From positions 1 to 35,073 of the forward strand of contig DIRJ01000012.1 in NCBI GenBank assembly GCA_002427505.1: DNA of 35,073 bases. Reading direction: 5' to 3'. How positions within the stretch are numbered: the stretch's first letter is position 1; each line of letters starts with the position of its first letter. A program made the position numbers and the translations under genes. The notes under the pieces were generated by a model. It was not told where the DNA came from. It did not search any database and saw nothing but the letters and a program-made list of their open reading frames with translations. Shown here piece by piece: positions 33,489-35,073 of this stretch. This DNA comes from Mageeibacillus sp. UBA5439. GTDB lineage: Bacteria > Bacillota > Clostridia > Saccharofermentanales > DTU023.

Positions 33489-34318
33489 TGACAAACAATT
33501 TATTCGACTACCATCTGCACAGTTTCCACTCTCCGGACGGCAGCATGGAACTGGAAACCATAGTTCAGCGCGCCCGGGAACTCGGCCTCACTGAAATTTG
33601 CATTACAGATCACGTTGAAGTTGACTCTTCTTATGGCGATGACTGGCAAACAAGTCCCGAGACTCTCAGGGCACTGCTGAATGATTTGAAGCGGATGCAG
33701 GAGTTGACCAATGGTTTTGTAAAAAAAGGAGTCGAGCTCGGCTTTCCGGATTATAATCCGGGCACGGTAAAGGATATGGTCAGCTTAGTCAATCCGGACG
33801 ATTTTGATTTCATCATTGTCAGTCTGCACCAATACCATGGTATATCCCCCTTAACTGATACTTTTTTCAAAGAGCGCACACTGGCTGAGGCGGCAGCAGC
33901 CTATATTAAAGAAATAAACGAACGCATCCGTGAGTTCCCGACAGAATATTATGATGTTCTCGGCCATATCGACTTTGTCGTCAAAGGGTCACATGGCTAC
34001 GATGATCCCAGTCTCAGTCTATCTTTTTTTGAAGAAGAACTGAGAGAACTATTCCGTTTTCTGATTGACAAGGGCAAAAGTCTGGAAGTTAATACGTCCG
34101 CCTACAGAGCTTTACCCGGCCATAAGCTGCATGGACTGGACTGGCTGACCTTATTTGCCCAGATGGGCGGAGAATATGTGACAATTGGCTCGGATGCACA
34201 TAAAAAGGAACAAATAGGTTATCGGCTGGCAGATGCTTTAGATCTAGTCCGGGCAGCCGGCATCCCTTACTTTGCTACTTTTGATCAGCGTCAGGCGATC
34301 ATGCACAAAGTTAAATAG
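33488..34318 (+). CDS. PHP-domain phosphoesterase, histidinol-phosphatase (HisJ/HisK) family
   Basis: A 276-residue PHP-fold metal-dependent hydrolase. Metal-binding motifs are YHLHSFHSPDG (HxH), ITDHVEVD, GVELGFPDYNPG, VSLHQYHG, VLGHIDFV and IGSDAHKKEQIG. The family enzyme removes phosphate from L-histidinol phosphate in histidine biosynthesis, but here the gene sits in a degradation operon. Its ATG overlaps the hutI stop by one base (TAATG), so it is translated with the hut enzymes. Its true substrate is therefore uncertain; another phosphoester or a cyclic amide is possible. Confidence 0.88.
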   Translation: MTNNLFDYHLHSFHSPDGSMELETIVQRARELGLTEICITDHVEVDSSYGDDWQTSPETLRALLNDLKRMQELTNGFVKKGVELGFPDYNPGTVKDMVSLVNPDDFDFIIVSLHQYHGISPLTDTFFKERTLAEAAAAYIKEINERIREFPTEYYDVLGHIDFVVKGSHGYDDPSLSLSFFEEELRELFRFLIDKGKSLEVNTSAYRALPGHKLHGLDWLTLFAQMGGEYVTIGSDAHKKEQIGYRLADALDLVRAAGIPYFATFDQRQAIMHKVK

Positions 34319-34366
34319 TACAGAGACATATACTTCCTGATTTCAATCCAAAGCGGGCAGATATTT

Positions 34367-34432
34367 TGCTATACTGCAATCAACTAGCAGTTGAACAACC
34401 AATCGTGTGGTCAACTTTCAGTCAATTCAACT
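34367..34432 (+). promoter_or_regulatory. Predicted extended -10 promoter and operator cluster of the XRE regulator gene
   Basis: The extended -10 TGCTATACT (34367-34375) is followed by a perfect 5-3-5 inverted repeat, CAACT AGC AGTTG (34381-34393), over the expected transcription start. TCAACT occurs three times, at 34380, 34411 and 34427. The remaining part of the 34319-34530 gap shows nothing further. Autorepression by the downstream regulator is inferred. Confidence 0.4.
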
Positions 34433-34530
34433 CTCCGGTTATTGTATTCAGGCTTTTGCCGGCCACATACTAAAGCTGCTGAACGCAATAGCTATAGCCT
34501 TTCAGAAAGAAATTGATCGGAGAAAAGCAT

Positions 34531-35073
34531 ATGTACGAAGTAGATGGTTTGGGTATTCGCATTGCCCAGTTAAGAAAAAAACAGGATCTGACGCAAGAGG
34601 CTTTCGCACGAACGCTGGGCGTATCGCCTCAGGCTGTTTCCAAATGGGAAACAGGTATCGGTTATCCTGACATCACCCTCCTGCCGCAGATAGCGAAAGA
34701 ACTGGGTGTCAGCATTGATCAATTGTTTGGGAGAAATCCGGCCAGCGAAGAAAGCCAGGCCAAACCCTTTCCCTTCCCGCAGACAAGAGGAAATCTAAAT
34801 CTGCAGGGCAGTCTGGGGGGCATTGCCTGTTATGCAGATATACCCGGCAAGCAGAAGGATGGCATTATCACTTTTGATGACGGCAGCCAGGTTAATCTTG
34901 AAAGCCAAACGATAATTAACCGCGGCAAGAGCCGCATCACGCTGGCCTATGCAGAAGAGTATGAGATCAGCGGCGAAGAAATCGCCGCCGATGAAGACGA
35001 TTCCTCAGCCGGCAAGGCAGGCGACGCAGGAAATGAGGATCCAGATTTTTCTTACAGTGATCCCGGTTTTTCT
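34531..35073 (+). CDS. XRE-family transcriptional regulator, truncated by the window end
   Basis: The reading frame is open for 181 codons to the last base. Residues about 8-65 form a Cro/C1-type helix-turn-helix: IRIAQLRKKQDLTQEAFA, then LGVSPQAVSKWETGIGYPDI and LLPQIAKELGVSIDQLFG. After it comes a non-HTH region with NLNLQGSLGGIACYAD and an acidic, Asp/Ser/Gly-rich stretch from about residue 145. The C-terminal part may be a sensor or a beta-rich adhesin-like domain; too little is present to name it. CGGAGAAAAGCAT precedes the ATG. The preceding intergenic region has a promoter and repeats. Confidence 0.88.
   Translation, partial: MYEVDGLGIRIAQLRKKQDLTQEAFARTLGVSPQAVSKWETGIGYPDITLLPQIAKELGVSIDQLFGRNPASEESQAKPFPFPQTRGNLNLQGSLGGIACYADIPGKQKDGIITFDDGSQVNLESQTIINRGKSRITLAYAEEYEISGEEIAADEDDSSAGKAGDAGNEDPDFSYSDPGFS

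Noticed and set aside
34407..34670. An 87-codon open frame overlapping the XRE gene.
   Set aside because: The other frame, from 34531, encodes a clear helix-turn-helix protein with a ribosome binding site; this frame has neither motif nor site.

Overview
The window looks like a chromosomal segment of an anaerobic, moderate-GC Bacillota (Clostridia-like) bacterium. Supporting signs are an rlmB-sigH junction, the conserved order SRP RNA - dnaX - ybaB/ebfC - recR, a DivIC/RqcP/MazG group, strong AGGAGG-type ribosome binding sites, diacylglyceryl lipoproteins, tRNA genes with encoded CCA ends, and histidine degradation through a formiminotransferase. The species cannot be named from the sequence. 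No phage, transposase, integrase or CRISPR array is visible; this is mostly housekeeping chromosome with metabolic cassettes.

Layout. 1-3103 (+): the 3' end of rlmB, a SigH-like sigma factor, an unknown lipoprotein and mutM, followed by tRNA-Arg(ACG) and a strong bidirectional terminator. 3289-6969 (-): an operon for a ribose-type ABC importer (single-domain ATPase, permease, binding lipoprotein) whose last gene is a divergent pseudouridine-5'-phosphate glycosidase homologue. 7083-9211: a methyltransferase divergent from an MFS transporter. 9250-11651: a MocR/PdxR-type regulator divergent from pdxS, with no pdxT beside it. 11771-12791 (-): a small CxxC DUF1858 protein and a rhodanese lipoprotein. 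12916-16995 (+): SRP RNA, dnaX, ybaB/ebfC, recR, pepT. 17075-18664 (-): mazG, rqcP and a DivIC-like gene. 18846-25540: lplA, a large HerA-like ATPase (-), thrC (-), mobA and trpS (-). 25685-27171: a CynX-type MFS transporter, then tRNA-Phe and tRNA-Asp on the minus strand. 27264-29010 (-): a THEP1-like NTPase and an XdhC-family molybdoenzyme maturation factor. 29252-34318 (+): hutU, ftcD, hutI and a translationally coupled PHP phosphoesterase. 34531-end (+): a truncated XRE regulator.

How they work together. The hut cluster converts urocanate through imidazolone propionate and formiminoglutamate to glutamate plus 5-formimino-THF; histidase and the cyclodeaminase are not in the window. The ABC importer plus PsuG homologue looks like salvage of a C-nucleoside or related sugar, but several residues typical of the canonical enzyme are changed and no PsuK kinase is present. 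MobA, XdhC and the THEP1-like NTPase point to a molybdenum hydroxylase encoded elsewhere.

The observations most worth a second look are the non-canonical PsuG cassette, the pdxS-only locus with a shortened N terminus, the stand-alone HerA-like ATPase with a coiled-coil tail, the PHP enzyme fused into the hut operon by a TAATG junction, and several perfect inverted repeats at promoters. All functional assignments come from reading motifs by eye; no database search was run.
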